Positions 18,401-32,150 are shown, counted from the stretch's first letter. The stretch is DNA of 64,000 nt from Tanytarsus gracilentus (GCA_038502055.1 JAXRKN010000032.1:2232001-2296000), one strand, 5' to 3'. The notes: generated by a model not told the origin, from the letters alone. Numbers and translations: made by a program.

Positions 18401-21400
18401 AGCAATTAAATTTGATTATTTTAGAGGCAAACGACAAAATTCATCAACATCTATCTCTTTCCTCATTGGGATTCAGATTAGTGATGATCGCGCAAAATGC
18501 AGCGAACTGCGATGGATTGTGTGTGATGAATGGATAAAATTGAGACTGTACAGACAATTTATTATGCATGCATTTATCGTCATGATGCGAATTAAAATTC
18601 TCTATGTGCAGTTTGAACATTTATTAATGATGTAATTGCTTTAATTGATGCAAATATTTGCACACTCGCTGAGGAGACACTCGAGCACGATGAATAATTT
18701 TGACAGCTCACTCATTTATTTTCGTATTATTAATGTTTAATGCAATCATAATAGATTATGTTGTGAGTTATGCATTCTCTCACATTTTCATGATCCCATC
18801 GTTCTTCTTCTCGCTCTCCTCTACCCTGTTCACATATAACAAATCGCGAGAATGTTCTTGCATATATCATATCATGAGAAAACACGTAAATAAAACATAT
18901 TCGAGCAAACAGAAAACGTAGGTAGGCCACATAAAATGCCACCAGCATACCGATGCATATGTGACGTCCCAAAATGAGAAATTTAAAGTCATGAGCATAA
19001 GTGAGGCCTCGGTGAATAATGTAGAGGTGAAAATATCAGATGGCAACAATTTAAGGTAAATATTTTAGTTTAGTAACGATAGCCAAGAGAAATTTATTTT
19101 AAATTTAATTGAGCATGACATGTTTAAATTTGTGAAAATGTTTAAAGTGTTGTAAATGATTTTTGCCTCTTTAAAATATTTTTTCGACATCAAAATGTCA
19201 AAAATATCTCTCAAAGTAGAAATTTTCTTTCAGAACAACTCAAAAATTCTTCATAACGTCAAAAAGCTTTCCTTAATCACTCATGCTCATTTGGATGTCA
19301 GAAAAATCGAAAAAGGAAAGTTACTAAGGGAGTTAAGTCCGTCGAGACTTGAGAAAAAATTTCTGAAGTGATTCTCGAAAAATAGAGAAATAAGATGGAA
19401 ACTGAGAAGAGCTCATTTCTCAAGGACGAGTCGAGGAGAAAAGGACTTGTTTGAATTTCAATCGAAATAAAAAAAGGAGCATCGTGTGCGAAAGAAGAAT
19501 TTTTGGGTTTCGTTTATTAAATTCTTGAAATAATTTCTTAAATTTTTGGCAAACTTTAAACAGAATAAATTTGCTGTAAAACTTCAGGATGGTTATAGAA
19601 ATTAAAATTATTTAGCCATTACACAGTTTTTTTTAACTTAACTGTTTAAATTTAATTCAACCGTTTTTAAAAAAAATATCTCATCCTTTTTCATTGTCAA
19701 CGCCACACAAAAAAATTATCCTCGAATAAAAAGAAAGTCTTAAAAAATTTGCACGCGTGACTTTTTTCGAAGAATTCAAATTTCACTAATGAATGTAAAT
19801 TTTTTTACCGCGCTAACTTGTAAAGCTAGATTATCGGCATTATGTTAACTTCAGTGGATTTGTCAATCGCTTAGCACGAACTTTCAAATCTTTTCAACTT
19901 TTTATTATTTATTCTTTCCGATGCCTATAATGAAATAAGTCAAAGTTCAAATCTTTTCAATGTGCGTTGCCATTAGAAATTCCCTCCTCAAAACTTTTTC
20001 AACAATGTGCAAGAGAATGTTGCGGTGGCGGTAAAAATATGTTGAAAAGGGAGCCGGGAAAAGTTTTTAATTTACATTTAATCCCCAAATGCCTTTCGAC
20101 ACTTCCTCATTCGTCTTGATTTCAGAGCGGTGCGCAAAAGCAATATGAAGAAGGTACACCATCGATAAAAAAGGAAACATTGATCGTTAACGGAGGCAAT
20201 TTTTACTCAGTTAAGTGCGTGGGAAAAAAGGTAGCTATTAACATATTTAGATGACGATTATATTCAACCGATTGAACGATTTTTACGGTTAAGAAGAGAA
20301 AAGCTAACGACTTAGGCGATAAACTGTAAAATGAAAGAATTTTAACTCTCTCGATCCCAGTTAGAAATTTTATTTCAACCGTTAAACTTATTTAACATCA
20401 AAAATATTTTCAACATCAATAATAAAACTCCCACTGGGTTATCGGAATTAAAGGCTCGAAATAAATTTCTATTATTGAGTATTCTTTGCATGCCTAACAC
20501 CTCAGCCACTATAGGGATTAAGATGAGAGGAAAAAATTCTTCTTATTGCTTATGCTTCATGTGATAAATTTTCGTAAATTGCTTTCCAGAGGAAAAGTTT
20601 TCATCACGACGTCGTCGACTATAGAATCGCTAAGTTAGAATGAGATGTAAGAAGAAACATAAATTGTGACACTGTTCGCCATGTCCTTCTCGTTATTTTT
20701 CAGCACTTTCTCAAATCTGAGATAAATTTATTGAGAAAATTTAATAAAACTTATTATTTTTATTGTTTGCTGCAGAGCGAGAGGAAAAATGTGAAATCAT
20801 GTCATTTCGCTGTATGTTTTTTCGTGCCGAACATTCGTCACTCATATATTATATAAAAAAAGTTTATTTTGTAAGTTCACATAAAATTTCGGTACACGTT
20901 GCCGCAAAGAACCATTGAACCATCATTCATTTCATATTCACTCCCTCTTGCTGTTGTTTCCACCATCAATTTTCCTTCTCTCTCACCTCGTGCGTTCCCA
21001 CACTCTTCACAATTTATATTAAAATTTTTCATGCCAAAAAATATATGTTTTATTTTCTCCCTGGCACAAGGAGAAAGTTTCTGCGAGTACATTGATGAAA
21101 GCGATGTTGTGGAAGGAAATGGTGTTAACGATGTAAAGTTAAGACTTTATCTCTCCCCTCACTTCGTGTCGTCGCCTCCCCCTTTTTTTATTACTCAAAA
21201 TGAATTACAATCTACTTCGCGATTCTCTACTTCATTGAAAGCTCTTCCTTCGTTCGCAATAAAGAAGCTAAAGAAGACGGAAAAATAGAATTAATGGAGA
21301 TGATACAGAAGTTCAGTCTGTTAGAAGGAAATAAATTTTCACCACGAATGAGAACCAAAAAAGAAACCAGCGATTGATTTTTTTCAACGCTGGAATTTTA

Positions 21401-24400
21401 CGAGCATAAAAAAATTTAAATTCTGTTTTCGCATTTGCATGCATCGATGATAATCATATGCAAATGATATGGAAGGGAAAAATGTGCTCGAATCTATTCC
21501 ATATGGTGCTCTTTTATTTTTTCAATACATTCCATCGAAAACATCTATTTTTCAACCTTTCAACCTTTAATCCATCTTCTTCAGGGTTGCGATTAAATTG
21601 TTTTTGTCTGACAGCCTTTTGGTGTCATCAGTCTAACACTGCAGACCCTCAATAACCTTTGTCTAAGCTGGAGGTATCGAATTTTGTGCGACATAAAAGA
21701 ATTTTTTCGAGGAAAACTAAATTTCCTAAATTGATTCTAAAATTGGATATAAAATTTCGAGGAAAAAAGCTTTAAGCGGATGCGAGTGAAAATTTTTAGA
21801 ACTGATGAAAATTTTAAAACAAGGAATTGAATTATTTTTTCCTGGATTTTGTAATTTAATTTCAAAACATTTTTCTCTCAATTTTAAATTACAAAAGTCA
21901 CTTAACAAACATTAAAATTTTATCTGAAAGAATTTTCAAGAGTTTCATTTCATCACAAAGAGCAAACAAGGACACGACACTCGTTTGATAATCAAACTTT
22001 GATTTTCTAATGACAAAATTACTTTGTATCATTTTCATGGACGACGAATTTCCATCAAATAGAAATTTCAATGAGTGTCGGTGTTGCTTATGGCAATTAA
22101 AATTTTCACGAGATTCTGCTAAATATTTACATTGCACGAGATTTAATCAGTTCTAAAACAATTTTTTATTTACATTTTTCCCTGTTGGTCGTAAATATTT
22201 AATTAACATTCAGCGAGATGATAAATTTGAGATTTATTCTGTTATATCCATTATACGTCCATGAATGGATAAAAATTGAATCCGCAGACAGAAATAAATT
22301 ATATTTCGAGTAAATACTTAAAACCAGGGGTAGAAACTTTTAAATTTAATTTTTTCTGATATTTTATTGCTATTTTTTTTAAAACTCTTTTGATGTTTTT
22401 AATTAATTATAAGATTTAATTTTTCCATCCCTTGTTTTTCTATAGAAATCAGAGGTTAAATGAGCCAAACAAGGTATGACCGAAAAATTTACTTTCAAGT
22501 GCTTGAAAGCCTTTTTCAAAGAAAAGCTCATATCTCAATATTTGAGTCGATTGATCGGAAAGGGAAGAAAAGTGTCTAGAAAGAAAATTTATTGCCATAA
22601 ACCTTACCGTTGCGTTGGATGCTTCTGAGAAGAATATTTTAGCGCTGTGAAAATTCCACATACAGAACAGGTGCTTTGTGTTTGTATAGCTCCCATGTGA
22701 AATTCTGTTAAATAATGCCATCCCAATGTCCACTCATCAGTAACTACATTGAAACACGAAAGGTTCATTTTATTTACTTTTTGATGAAGCGGAGAATATG
22801 GCTGTGAGGATATCGCTCCGCTCGCTTAGATAATATTGTTGAAAATCTTTTCCACTTCATCTCGCCATGGCGCACAAAAAATTGTTTCGTCAGATTCATT
22901 AAATTTTTCTCTTCCCTTCATCGCTTTTTATTATTCCATCATCATCTTGACTCTCGAGATTTTTCTCTTTTTTTCGAGTATGCATTGAAAAGTCATATAA
23001 ATTCGAGGGAAGTGAAAATAAAACGCGGATGATAAAATCCCTAAAGCTAGGATGAGTTTTAAGCGAAATGATTGAATATGAAAAATTTCCAGCTCATTTT
23101 TTAAAAACGCGCACTTCAATTTCCTCTCGAAAAAAACTTTAATTATCTCGTAAATTTAAGAAAAAATGCGACGTTAAAGTGTGAAGAATGAAAAAGCTAT
23201 AAAAGGAGGACGGCAGCGGCTTATTGAGTAGAGGAGCACTAAATCGTTCAAATAGCTCAATAAATTTAAGGAAATTTTCATTGATCTCCATTTAAAATCT
23301 TCTACAAACATGCTTCTTTTACCGTCGTCCCTGCTCTCGGATCCTTTTATATGTGTCATCGTCTCATGTCATAACTTTTTCTTCAACTAATGGTACGTGG
23401 CATGGAAGAGTGTTGATAAAAGAGAATCTCCTCGCCTTTTTCTCTTCGCAATCGACACTCAAAGGGATCCCATTATTGCACATTGCCTTTTCCTTCCTCT
23501 ACGATTTTTAGTGTTCACATAAGTTTTAGATTAGAGACTTTCCGATGGATTTTTACTATCACAATCTATATTGATCTGCTCAGTGTACAATAATCTGATA
23601 TTTATGATTTCGATGTTCAACCTTTTCAACACTTTCATACAAATTCGTTTGTGGAGCTCACACTTATGCTTCGAAAATAAAGTAATGAATTTTCATGGGA
23701 TATTAAACTTTAAATGTTTTAAGCAATGTGATCACACACAATGAGCTTAATGATAACGTTGAAATATTTCTCACATTTTCAATTTTTTTCCTTCTTTTTA
23801 GCCATGAAAATGCATGAAAGTTAAAATTTTTTTGATGCAGAAATGCAGGCAGAAGTGTTTAAAATAATGAAATCGAATAGTAAAAAAAATGAGATGAAAA
23901 TTTGCTGTCATATCTGTGAAAAAACGTTGAAATGTATTTTTCCGATGGGTGAAAGGAGGAGGGAAAGTTTGAAACTTTTCTCCACATTGACTCGAGTGCC
24001 ATCTAGATTCGGAAAGCGAAAAATCTAAATTCTCTAGCTGATAAATTTTATTAATTTATATATATAATTCTTTAAAGTTTGAAAAAACCGTTAAATTTTT
24101 TAAAAGTGTTGTAAGATTTAGGATCAAAAAAGTCAAAAATAAATTTTTTCAAAAAATGCCAAACAAAATACAAAATTAAGAACGTTTAATTATACTCAAT
24201 TTTCATCAAAATTAAAAAATAAAATAAAATTAAAAAAATTGTTTAAAATATATCGCTAGCATCTTCTCTACAAAATTAAAACATGCAGCAAATTTCCATT
24301 CAACAACCCCTGATTTAACACCCTTCCAGTCACATCCCTACCACTTATTGAAACCTTCCATAAAATCTATGCCTTCAGTTCAAGTGAAATTACATTTCAT

Positions 24401-27400
24401 TGAGTTTAATGCATTAAGTGTGGGAATAAAAATTGCACCGCAAAATTTGCATAAAACTATGATTTATAATTTTAAAATAAACATTGTTGAAAAAGTAAAT
24501 AATGAGCTTAATGATTCACAAACTATTTAAATTAGCTGAATCGATTTATTATCGCTCACACAGAAATAAAATAAATTTTTCCTCGCAGAAAAAAAAACTT
24601 TCAAACATATTTGATTGATTTCGATTATCAAAATGTTCAACATGAATTTATTCATTGATTGATTTGAATCAATTTATAGAAAAGCATTAGCACTGTGCTC
24701 TAAATTTGTTTTTGATTCGTTATCGGGGTCAAATTGTTGGGAAATTTTTTTATTATTGAAATGGGTTGTGATGAACCCTTTTTTCCGGGTGTGAAGTTTA
24801 CGGTTTAGAAAATTACCGCTCAAATCAATTAATGGCGGTTGTAAATGCTGAAACAAAATAACACACTTTAAATTGCCAAAAAAGTTCGGTCATTTAACAA
24901 AGTACAGTCGGATAGAGAGAAAAATACTTTTCCAAGCCATTAAGCCACAAAACGATTGATGGTCGATATTTAATGTTCACCTCCTCAAATTTCACATTTG
25001 AATGACCATTTCTCATCCTCTCTAGAGCGCACTTCAAATACTCCGCATACAAATTTGCACCTACATCACTACCTATGACTATCGTTCCTTGCTTGCTACT
25101 AATGATGTGTGAAGCTTTTCTGCTTTTCTCTAATTTCATTATACAAGCCTGTAATCTCTCTCGTGTGCTTTGAAGCGATGAATAAAAACAGCATTTAACC
25201 TTTTACTTTTCCATCTCTTTAACACTCTCTTGCAAATTCTTCAAAAAGGTTCAATGCTAAGTGAGGACAATTTGATTTTTATTTGATTTTTAATCCAGAA
25301 TTTAACAGATGAAAATTTCCTTTCATTAAAATAAATTGAATATTTTAAAATCAAAACTAATTTAATTAAGATAAAAAATGTCCGCACTTGGTTTGGAAGT
25401 TTCATTAAAGCTAATAAAGCTCTCAAACACTCACTGGAAAATCTCTCACGATAAATTAGGTCTATGCTTTAGTTACATGTTTTGACACAGTCGAAAAGTG
25501 AGCTGTTAAAGTGATTGTCAGGTTTTTCACCCAATCACAACACACACTCAAGCACTTTCCAACGAGGGTCTCAAATTTATGCAAAAAGTGGAAATTTCCT
25601 CCTCTCGTTATTTTCAAATTACTTGTTTTTTTGTTCATGTAAGCATGACTTGCAAAAGCATGAAAATCTCTCGTTGTTTCTCCCCTTTACTCCGGTGCCA
25701 GCATCAAAGCAATCCTTCCGTTTCAAATCATTCTCTCGCTTCCTTTCTTCCGCCATGCATGCCGTTAAAAGCGATTTGCGTTGGCTTAATAGTCGAAAAA
25801 TTGAATTCTCATGTGAGGATAATGGATCGGCTGGAGGTCACAGCCAAATGCATGTGGGAAAATTGGTTCAATAATGTCATTGAAATAAATTCCTCGGATG
25901 TGACATTTGCAGAAGTTTAAAAAATTAAATTTATTGAAAGCTTTTTTGACTTTTTAAATTTATTTAAAATTTTGCAAGAATTAATAAAGTTAAGATTCTC
26001 ATAAAGTTTCCTCAACTCTGCGCTTTTTTTATTCCGTCCACAGACATCCATATTAAGTCATCCATCATATCGGCGGGTTAAGTAATTTTCATTTTCTTAC
26101 CACACATATTAATAAAATTTGCATTCGTGAGAGTAACGAGAGAGAAAAATCCTTTTCCATCATAAATAAAAATGAGCTCGTGCTCATAAAAATATTTTTT
26201 TCATCCGTTACACTAAATAAACGACATCTCAAATCCCCAAACGGCAAACTTGATGACGACGATCATAAAAAGCTGATATTAGAGAGTGTGTAAGTATATT
26301 GTGGGGATTCGAAGCGAAGGGAGAATTTTTTTTAAAGTCGACCACCATCGAGATGATGATGATTATCGTCATCACTACATGCAAAAAATACTTTGTAATC
26401 CCATGCGATTCGAGTGCTTTATTAGAACACGCTTGGGTTGAGTGCTTTTCAAAGAATGAATAACTGAAAAATTTTATATTAAAAGTCATAAAAATTGTGT
26501 CTCTAGTAAATAATTTTGTTTCTATTTATCTTTAAGCCGAGTCTTTTAATCGCTAATAATTATTATTTAATTAAAACTGCTTATACTTTTTTAATTTCTT
26601 GAAAATTTAGCCAAGATACTAATTTTTGTGACTTGACTGTTTAAAAGTTTTCTTAACGTTCATAAATTTCAATCTAAAAAACATCACTCAGTTTACCTTT
26701 TAAAATTCACTCATGTGTTTGAAGTTCACAATTCATCTTGAAAGTTTCATTTAATTCTGAGCTTTTTTAAAATCCTAATAAAAGCAGAGGAGAAAATTCG
26801 AATGTGAATTTCTCAAATTTTCATCTCAGAAAACTCCCTCGAAATTAATTTCGTTAAATTTTTATCAGCGAAAAGCTTTTTGTCGCTCATCAGACGTGAC
26901 ATCTGAACACTTCGCACACCCTATTCTTTTTCTTATGTCACAAGAGAAACTACCTCGTGTTTTCCCTCTCATTTGCCTTCGTTAGATCCCTTTTCATTAT
27001 TCTTTTTGCTGTCATCGTATGAATGAATGAGAGAAGACTTTGCAACACGATATCTTCATTTCATTAAACTGAAAAGCATGCAATAAAGAATGAACTCAAC
27101 ATTTTTTCTTATTTCTTTACATGTCTGACTCACAATGAGACGAGTGTGCATGAATTTAAAATTGAAAAGACTAAAATGAAGCTCTCGAGGGAGAATATCA
27201 ACTTTAATTCTATTAAAAATGACGACAATGAGGTTGAATTAAAGCGGTAAAGATAATTAGCGGAAAATTATGCTTGGGAATTTTTAGCAACCTACTCTCG
27301 TGGTTTAGGAAATTCCCAAATTTTTCACCATCTGTTTATGTTTTCACTTGAGATGATTATAAATTTCAGTTTTGTGATTTAAATTAAATTTCGCAAGCTT

Positions 27401-27819
27401 GACTTGCTTCCTAATTAGAAAATTATAATATGCTTAATTGAATTATTCGCAAAAAGCTTATTATACCGGTTTCCATGCTTCATTACAAATTTAGCAATTT
27501 TCTTTGCGTGGGTTATATTAAGAAATATAGCGTGGAAGGAGACAGACACGAAAAATAAATCAATTGTTAAAATGATGGCTCGAAAAGTTTAAAAATTTAC
27601 CGGTTTTAAAAATTTTAAATCTCAAGTTAGAACTTTCAAAAAAAGCTCACGTGTGCTTCTCCAGTATGAAAGATTTTATGATGAATATTTTTTCTTTTAA
27701 TAATTAAAATGCTCTTTGTGTCAGCAAAACCATGGAAATTATTGGTATGACGCATCTCACAAAAATTACCACCTCCTTTAATCCACTTGAATTATGAAAT
27801 TTTCAGTCTCTCATAAATA
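12402..27819. other. 15.4-kb AT-rich stretch without a convincing gene
   Basis: Read on both strands: open frames here are short and lack recognisable domains. Small features are an inverted repeat near 13873-13920 (TATCAGAAGCG / CGCTTTTCTGATA), a CA/CG alternating patch near 17910-17930, and an open stretch around 17420-17660 without a usable start or splice partner. It may be regulatory DNA or a long intron of a gene with exons outside. Confidence 0.5.
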
Positions 27820-27881
27820 ACAAGATGGGTCTGCAAACGGCGTTGCCATTTCCAATAGCTCCGCTGTCTTAGATTAGTACC

Positions 27882-28480
27882 CCATAGTTCTGAAAAATGG
27901 ACATTAGTGGCACTCCTGGCCGACCATGATGGACATTCCTCAAAAATCGTCAATGTCAATAAATTCCTGATGCAATGAGGAGTTCAACGACATACATGAA
28001 GCCATAGTTCTGAAAAATGGACATTAGTGGTACTCCTGGTCGGCCATGATGGACATTCTTCAAAAATCGTCAATGTCAATCGATTCCTGATGCAATGACG
28101 AGTTGAACGACATACATGAAGCCATAGTTCTTAAAAATGGACATTAGTGGCACTCCTGGTCGGCCATGATGGACATTCTTCAAAAATCGTCAATGTCAAT
28201 CGATTCCTGATGCAATGACGAGTTCAACGACATACATGAAGCCATAGTTCTGAAAAATGACATTAGTGGCACTCCTGGTCGCATGATACACTCCTAAAAA
28301 TCATCAATGTCAATCGATTCCTGATGCAATGACGAGTTCAACGACATACATGAAGCCATAGTTCTGAAAAATGGGCATTAGTGGCACTCCAGGCTGGCCA
28401 TGATCGACACTCCTCAAAAATCGTCAATGCCAATCGATTCCTGATGCAATTACGAGTTCAACGATACCCATGAAGCCATA
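27882..28480 (+). repeat. 120-bp tandem array, about 5 units, in copy A
   Basis: CATAGTTCTGAAAAATGGACATT-type anchors start at 27882, 28002, 28122, 28242 and 28357, each followed by GTGGCACTCCTGGTCGGCC and AAAAATCGTCAATG-like segments. Periods are 120, 120, 120 and 115 bp, the last shortened by small deletions. A final truncated unit ends near 28480. Confidence 0.9.
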
Positions 28481-28653
28481 TAAAAGAAAATTTGTATGAA
28501 AAAGGACATTTTTGCACTCAGGGACGGTCCTTGAAGGATCATACCTCAAAACAAAATACTTCTTGCACAACTAGAACCAAAACCCGATCTTTAGCCACAA
28601 ACCCGAGTCAAATCCGACCAGCCGTTCTTGAGATATGGCGTTCACTAAGATCG

Positions 28654-28713
28654 TAAGAAAGTAAGAAAGTGAGAAAGTGAGAAAGTGAGAAAGTGAGAAA
28701 GTGAGAAAGTAAG
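28654..28713 (+). repeat. 8-bp tandem array (GAAAGTGA)n
   Basis: About seven units of GAAAGTGA with GAAAGTAA variants at both ends. The inverted copy B has a shorter, diverged counterpart near 31.42 kb. Confidence 0.9.
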
Positions 28714-28898
28714 ATGACTTAAATGGCTCTAACTCCTCGTAGGATCAACCGATTTCAAATCTGTTTTCGCCAGTTTGTAGGGTTTGACTAGGCCTATCAT
28801 TTGAGCATAAGTTTTGATATTGCAAAATGTAATGTCTTGGCACTAGGGGCCGAAAACAGGTTTTGGAAAAATCCAAAATTAATATATAGCGGAGCTAT

Positions 28899-30416
28899 AA
28901 TATATAAAAATTTTCAATAAGAGAATTTAAAAATCCATTAATCCATTAACCATCACAATTTTAATAACCACCCTCAATTATGTTCATGAAATCTCTTCGG
29001 GTTATTTAAAAAAATATGATTTTTAATCTCTCTCGCTTAAAATAAGAGAGGAAAAAACAATAAATTTGTGTCAGACAGTGGTCAGTGGTGAGAAAAAATG
29101 TCTCACACAGCGTGTCACATTAATCATATAAAAAAGCCTTTCATTATCACATCAAACACTTTGTGCGTGAAAGAATCAAATTTATTTTATATCACATATT
29201 TTTTTTATTTCACCAGAATAAAAATTGTATATTTTCCGCATCATAAAACTCGTGTCTCTCGCATGCAGGCAGGGATTTTTTAAAAAGTATATTAAAAGCT
29301 CCTCATGCGAGCTGATTTACGTTTAAAATCTGCAGTTGGATGAAAAAATATGACATTTTTTGCACAAACGTGAGGGGTGAGGGTTGAAATAACTTATGGT
29401 GACGATGTTGTAAAAATACACACAGCGAGAGTTGAGCACTGTATTTAAATAATTGACTTCGAGAACATGGAATTTTTTGTGGCAATTTTATCGTGCGTCA
29501 CAAATTGAATTAAGCTTAATCTCCTCGAGCAGATGCATTCAATGGGGAAAAAAGTTCAACAGGACTAAATTTACCTTTTTTTGCGTTTGATCACTTTAGG
29601 AAATAATTTTTGATTTCTGTGAGAAATTCAAATTTTAAGTCACCGATCATCATTGTGCTTTAGATAAAAAATTGCAGTATTTTTTTTAAAAATTCAGAAT
29701 GAAAATTTTAAATCATATTCGAAGAGTTTCACAAACTGGCACAGACTAACTTTGCTTTTTGAAACTTTTTCATACATTTACTTCTCGAAATAATCGCATA
29801 CATTTTTTCCACAAAATTGACGTATAAAATAAAATTCATACAAACTCGAGAGTTTAAAAGCTTTTCGGAACAAAAAAAAAGAGCTTTATCAAAGTTTATT
29901 TTTCACTCCAGAGCTGTTTTTAGAGGGATATAAAAAAAATTTGATTGATCATTAGTCCATCGAGTTTTACTTCTCTCATGCGCTATCAAAGTGAATTGAC
30001 TCTTTTTTCATTTACGACATTGATTTTTGATGTCCACTCTCTTTTACAACTTTTGTTATCATTTTCTTTTTCCGTTTGTTGATTTATGCGACGAGAAAAT
30101 CCAATTTTTTATAAACGGGGCTGCTCGATATCAAAACGTTTCTTTGTTGTGGAAAAATGAAAAAGCACTTAAAAGTTTAAAACAAACTTTCACATATCCG
30201 CCTAACTTTTTAAAGTGTCACAAACAGCCTTGTGGGAGTGATTTGATAGAGAGAGACGAACGGAATAATAAAATATTTTTATCGCATTGAAGCGGAGACA
30301 GCCACAGTAACTCATTAAACTTTCTTTATCTTTTTTTTTCAGTAGAATGTCTGGGCATTTTAATGATTTATTAACTAATGAAAGGATATTTTTAAATTTC
30401 AACTGAATTCACTGAC
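28899..30416. other. Gene-free stretch between copy A and Psf2
   Basis: AT-rich, no gene recognised. Contains the 3' flank of Psf2. Confidence 0.5.
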
Positions 30417-31113
30417 TTAAGGCTGAGAGTAAGTTGAATCATTATTTAAGCTTGACGCTTGTTGCTGACAAACTCTTTCAAGTCTCGACATGAGATCAGA
30501 TGCGTGCGGCAGGAATGGACGACATGTGTTTATTTCGAATTGAGTTAGATTTTTTAGAGAAACTTGCTTGCTTCCATCAAGCTGGTCTTTGCCCCCGAAG
30601 TGAGCATCTATAGCCGTTCTTAGTTTAGCTTGCCGAAAGTCATAAATGTCTTTGATAAGTGTTTTAATCTCTTCAATATAAGGCACATCTTCGGTAGCAT
30701 GACAAAAAAGAAGTTTTGAGAGAACCATATACTGTTCGCTTGGCATTTTTGTGAAGTTTCTGAATAAGATAAATTTGGTAATGGAACTAAAGGCATGCAA
30801 AAAAATTACTTACGCTACTCTCTTCTCTTCCTCTTTTAAATCCTCCAGTAAATCTCTGTCCATCCAGTTTGGCGGCACTATTCGACATTTTTGTTGCTTT
30901 TTTAAATGAATAGCAAGCCAAAGTGGAATGTGAAGAGGCAGACCCGCTCGAAATGGTCCTTTAATATTTAATTAAATTTATTCAGCTGGATATTAAATTT
31001 AATAAAAACTCACCAACTGTTCCCGAAATTAAGTGAATTGGATCAAAGTTAAAATTTGGAATGACACCAATTATTTCTTTTTCTCCTATAAATTCAAGTT
31101 CATCGGGATCCAT
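30417..31113 (-). CDS. Psf2: DNA replication complex GINS protein Psf2
   Basis: GINS subunit. GINS joins Cdc45 and Mcm2-7 to form the CMG replicative helicase in the nucleus. Coding exons 31113-31014, 30958-30814 and 30759-30417 (introns of 55 and 54 bp) give 195 residues, close to the roughly 185 of human GINS2. The N-terminus MDPDELEFIGEKEIIGVIPN and the segments PLHIPLWLAIHLKKQQKCRI, PPNWMD and FTKMPSEQYMVLSKLLF are characteristic of the family. The later IKTLIKDIYDFRQAKLR helix and the LTQFEINTCRPFL stretch are also typical. A 5' UTR exon is spliced to the start exon. The gene is head to head with the mitochondrial AsnRS gene and lies between two inverted repeat-element copies. No damage seen. 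Confidence 0.95.
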
Positions 31114-31182
31114 TTTATTTCTAGAATTACAAAACGAATTCATTAATGCGCAAGTGAATACAGAGTGTTGGATGCTACTTAC

Positions 31183-31231
31183 CAATTTGAAAATGTTTTA
31201 AGTATAATTCAAAGATTAAGTGAGCCTAATT
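31183..31231 (-). other. Psf2 5' UTR exon abutting repeat copy B
   Basis: On the - strand CAAATTG is followed by GTAAGTAGC at 31182, and TTGTAATTCTAG ends at 31121 just before AAATAAAATGG. This makes a good 62-bp intron in the leader. The upstream limit is unknown; the repeat element starts at 31232, so transcription begins in or right beside it. Confidence 0.5.
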
Positions 31232-32150
31232 ATAGCTCCGCTATATATTAATTTTGGATTTCCAAAACTGTTTTCGACCCCTAGTGCCAAGACATTAATT
31301 GTTCAATACCAAACATTGCTCAAATGATAGGCCTAGCCAAACCCTACAAACTGGCGAAACAGATTTGAAATCGGTTGCTCTTACGAGGGTTAGCATTTAT
31401 TTCTTTTTTTTTCCTTATTTCTCACTTTCTCCTTTCTCACTTTCTTACGATCTTAGTGACGCGTTCTCAAGACGGCTGTCATTTGCTCGGGTTTGTGGCT
31501 AAAGATCGGATTTTGTTCTGTTGTGCAAGATATTTGTTTTGAGGTACGCCCTCCAAGGACCGTCCTTGATTCCTTTTTCTACATTTTCTCTTATCTTCTG
31601 TTCTTAACTCTAATTCTCAGAATCATTCATTCTTTTTTCCCTGCGGCCGGTCTTTCTTCGACTTTTTTATTCTTAACTCTCATTCTCGGAACTTCATATT
31701 TTTTTCTCATTCCTTGTCCTTTCATTCTTATTTTTCTCTCATTCACAATCATTCATTTTTTTCCATTGCCGGTGCCCTTTCCTTTTTCGCTTGGCTTCTG
31801 TTGTCTTGAACTCTCATTGCATCAAATCGATTGACCTGACGATTTTTGAGGAATATCCTCTGGCCGGCCAGGGTACCCTTTCTTTTTTCGACTTGCTTCT
31901 TATGTGTTGACTCTCATTGGCGGAATCGTTGACCTGAGTTTTTGGGAATTCCTCTCCGGCCGGAGTACCCTAATGTCTTTTTTCGACTTGGCTTCATGTA
32001 TTCGTTGCTCGTCTTGGACCGGATCGTTGACATAGATGTTTTTGGGATTCTCTGGTGGTCGGGTGCCACTAATGCCCATTGCACCGGAGTAGGGTACTAA
32101 TCTGTGCGGAGCTATTGGAACTGGCAACGCCGTGTGCAGACCCATCTTGT
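31232..32150 (-). mobile_element. DINE-like element, copy B (inverted relative to copy A)
   Basis: Reverse-oriented relative of copy A: TATAGCTCCGCTATATATTA opens it and CAACGCCGTGTGCAGACCCATCTTGT closes it. The internal stretch that begins AAACTGTTTTCGACCCCTAGTGCCAAG corresponds to 28.80-28.88 kb in copy A. The central satellite is present but strongly diverged (repeats of TCGTTGACCTGA...GGCCGG-like units), indicating that it is older or has decayed faster. It occupies most of the space between the Psf2 and AsnRS genes. Confidence 0.7.

Larger units (their letters stand above)
27820..28898 (+). mobile_element. Helentron-associated (DINE-like) non-autonomous element, copy A
   Basis: Shares both ends with an inverted copy at 31232-32150: outer end ACAAGATGGGTCTGC, inner end AATATATAGCGGAGCTATAA. 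Near the left end ATAGCTCCGCT (27855-27865) is the inverse of AGCGGAGCTAT at the right end (28888-28898), and a TATAGC-GGA-GCTATA mini-hairpin lies at that right end. The centre is a 120-bp tandem array followed by an 8-bp tandem array. Subterminal inverted repeats, a central satellite and a 3' mini-hairpin are hallmarks of Helentron-derived DINE elements. The class is inferred; the element itself is seen. No protein-coding capacity. Confidence 0.7.

Noticed and set aside
20899..21288. 129-residue open frame
   Set aside because: Ser/Pro/Phe-rich composition typical of pyrimidine-rich non-coding DNA, with an opposite-strand frame also open; no domain recognised.
24894..25139. 81-residue - strand open frame
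   Set aside because: No recognisable domain, no splice support, and length expected by chance.
25515..25920. Two overlapping open frames of 113-119 residues on the + strand
   Set aside because: Both frames are open over the same DNA, neither shows a recognisable domain, and there is no promoter or splice support.
31493..31834. 113-residue Phe/Leu-rich open frame
   Set aside because: Lies entirely inside diverged satellite units of repeat copy B; it is a repeat artefact.
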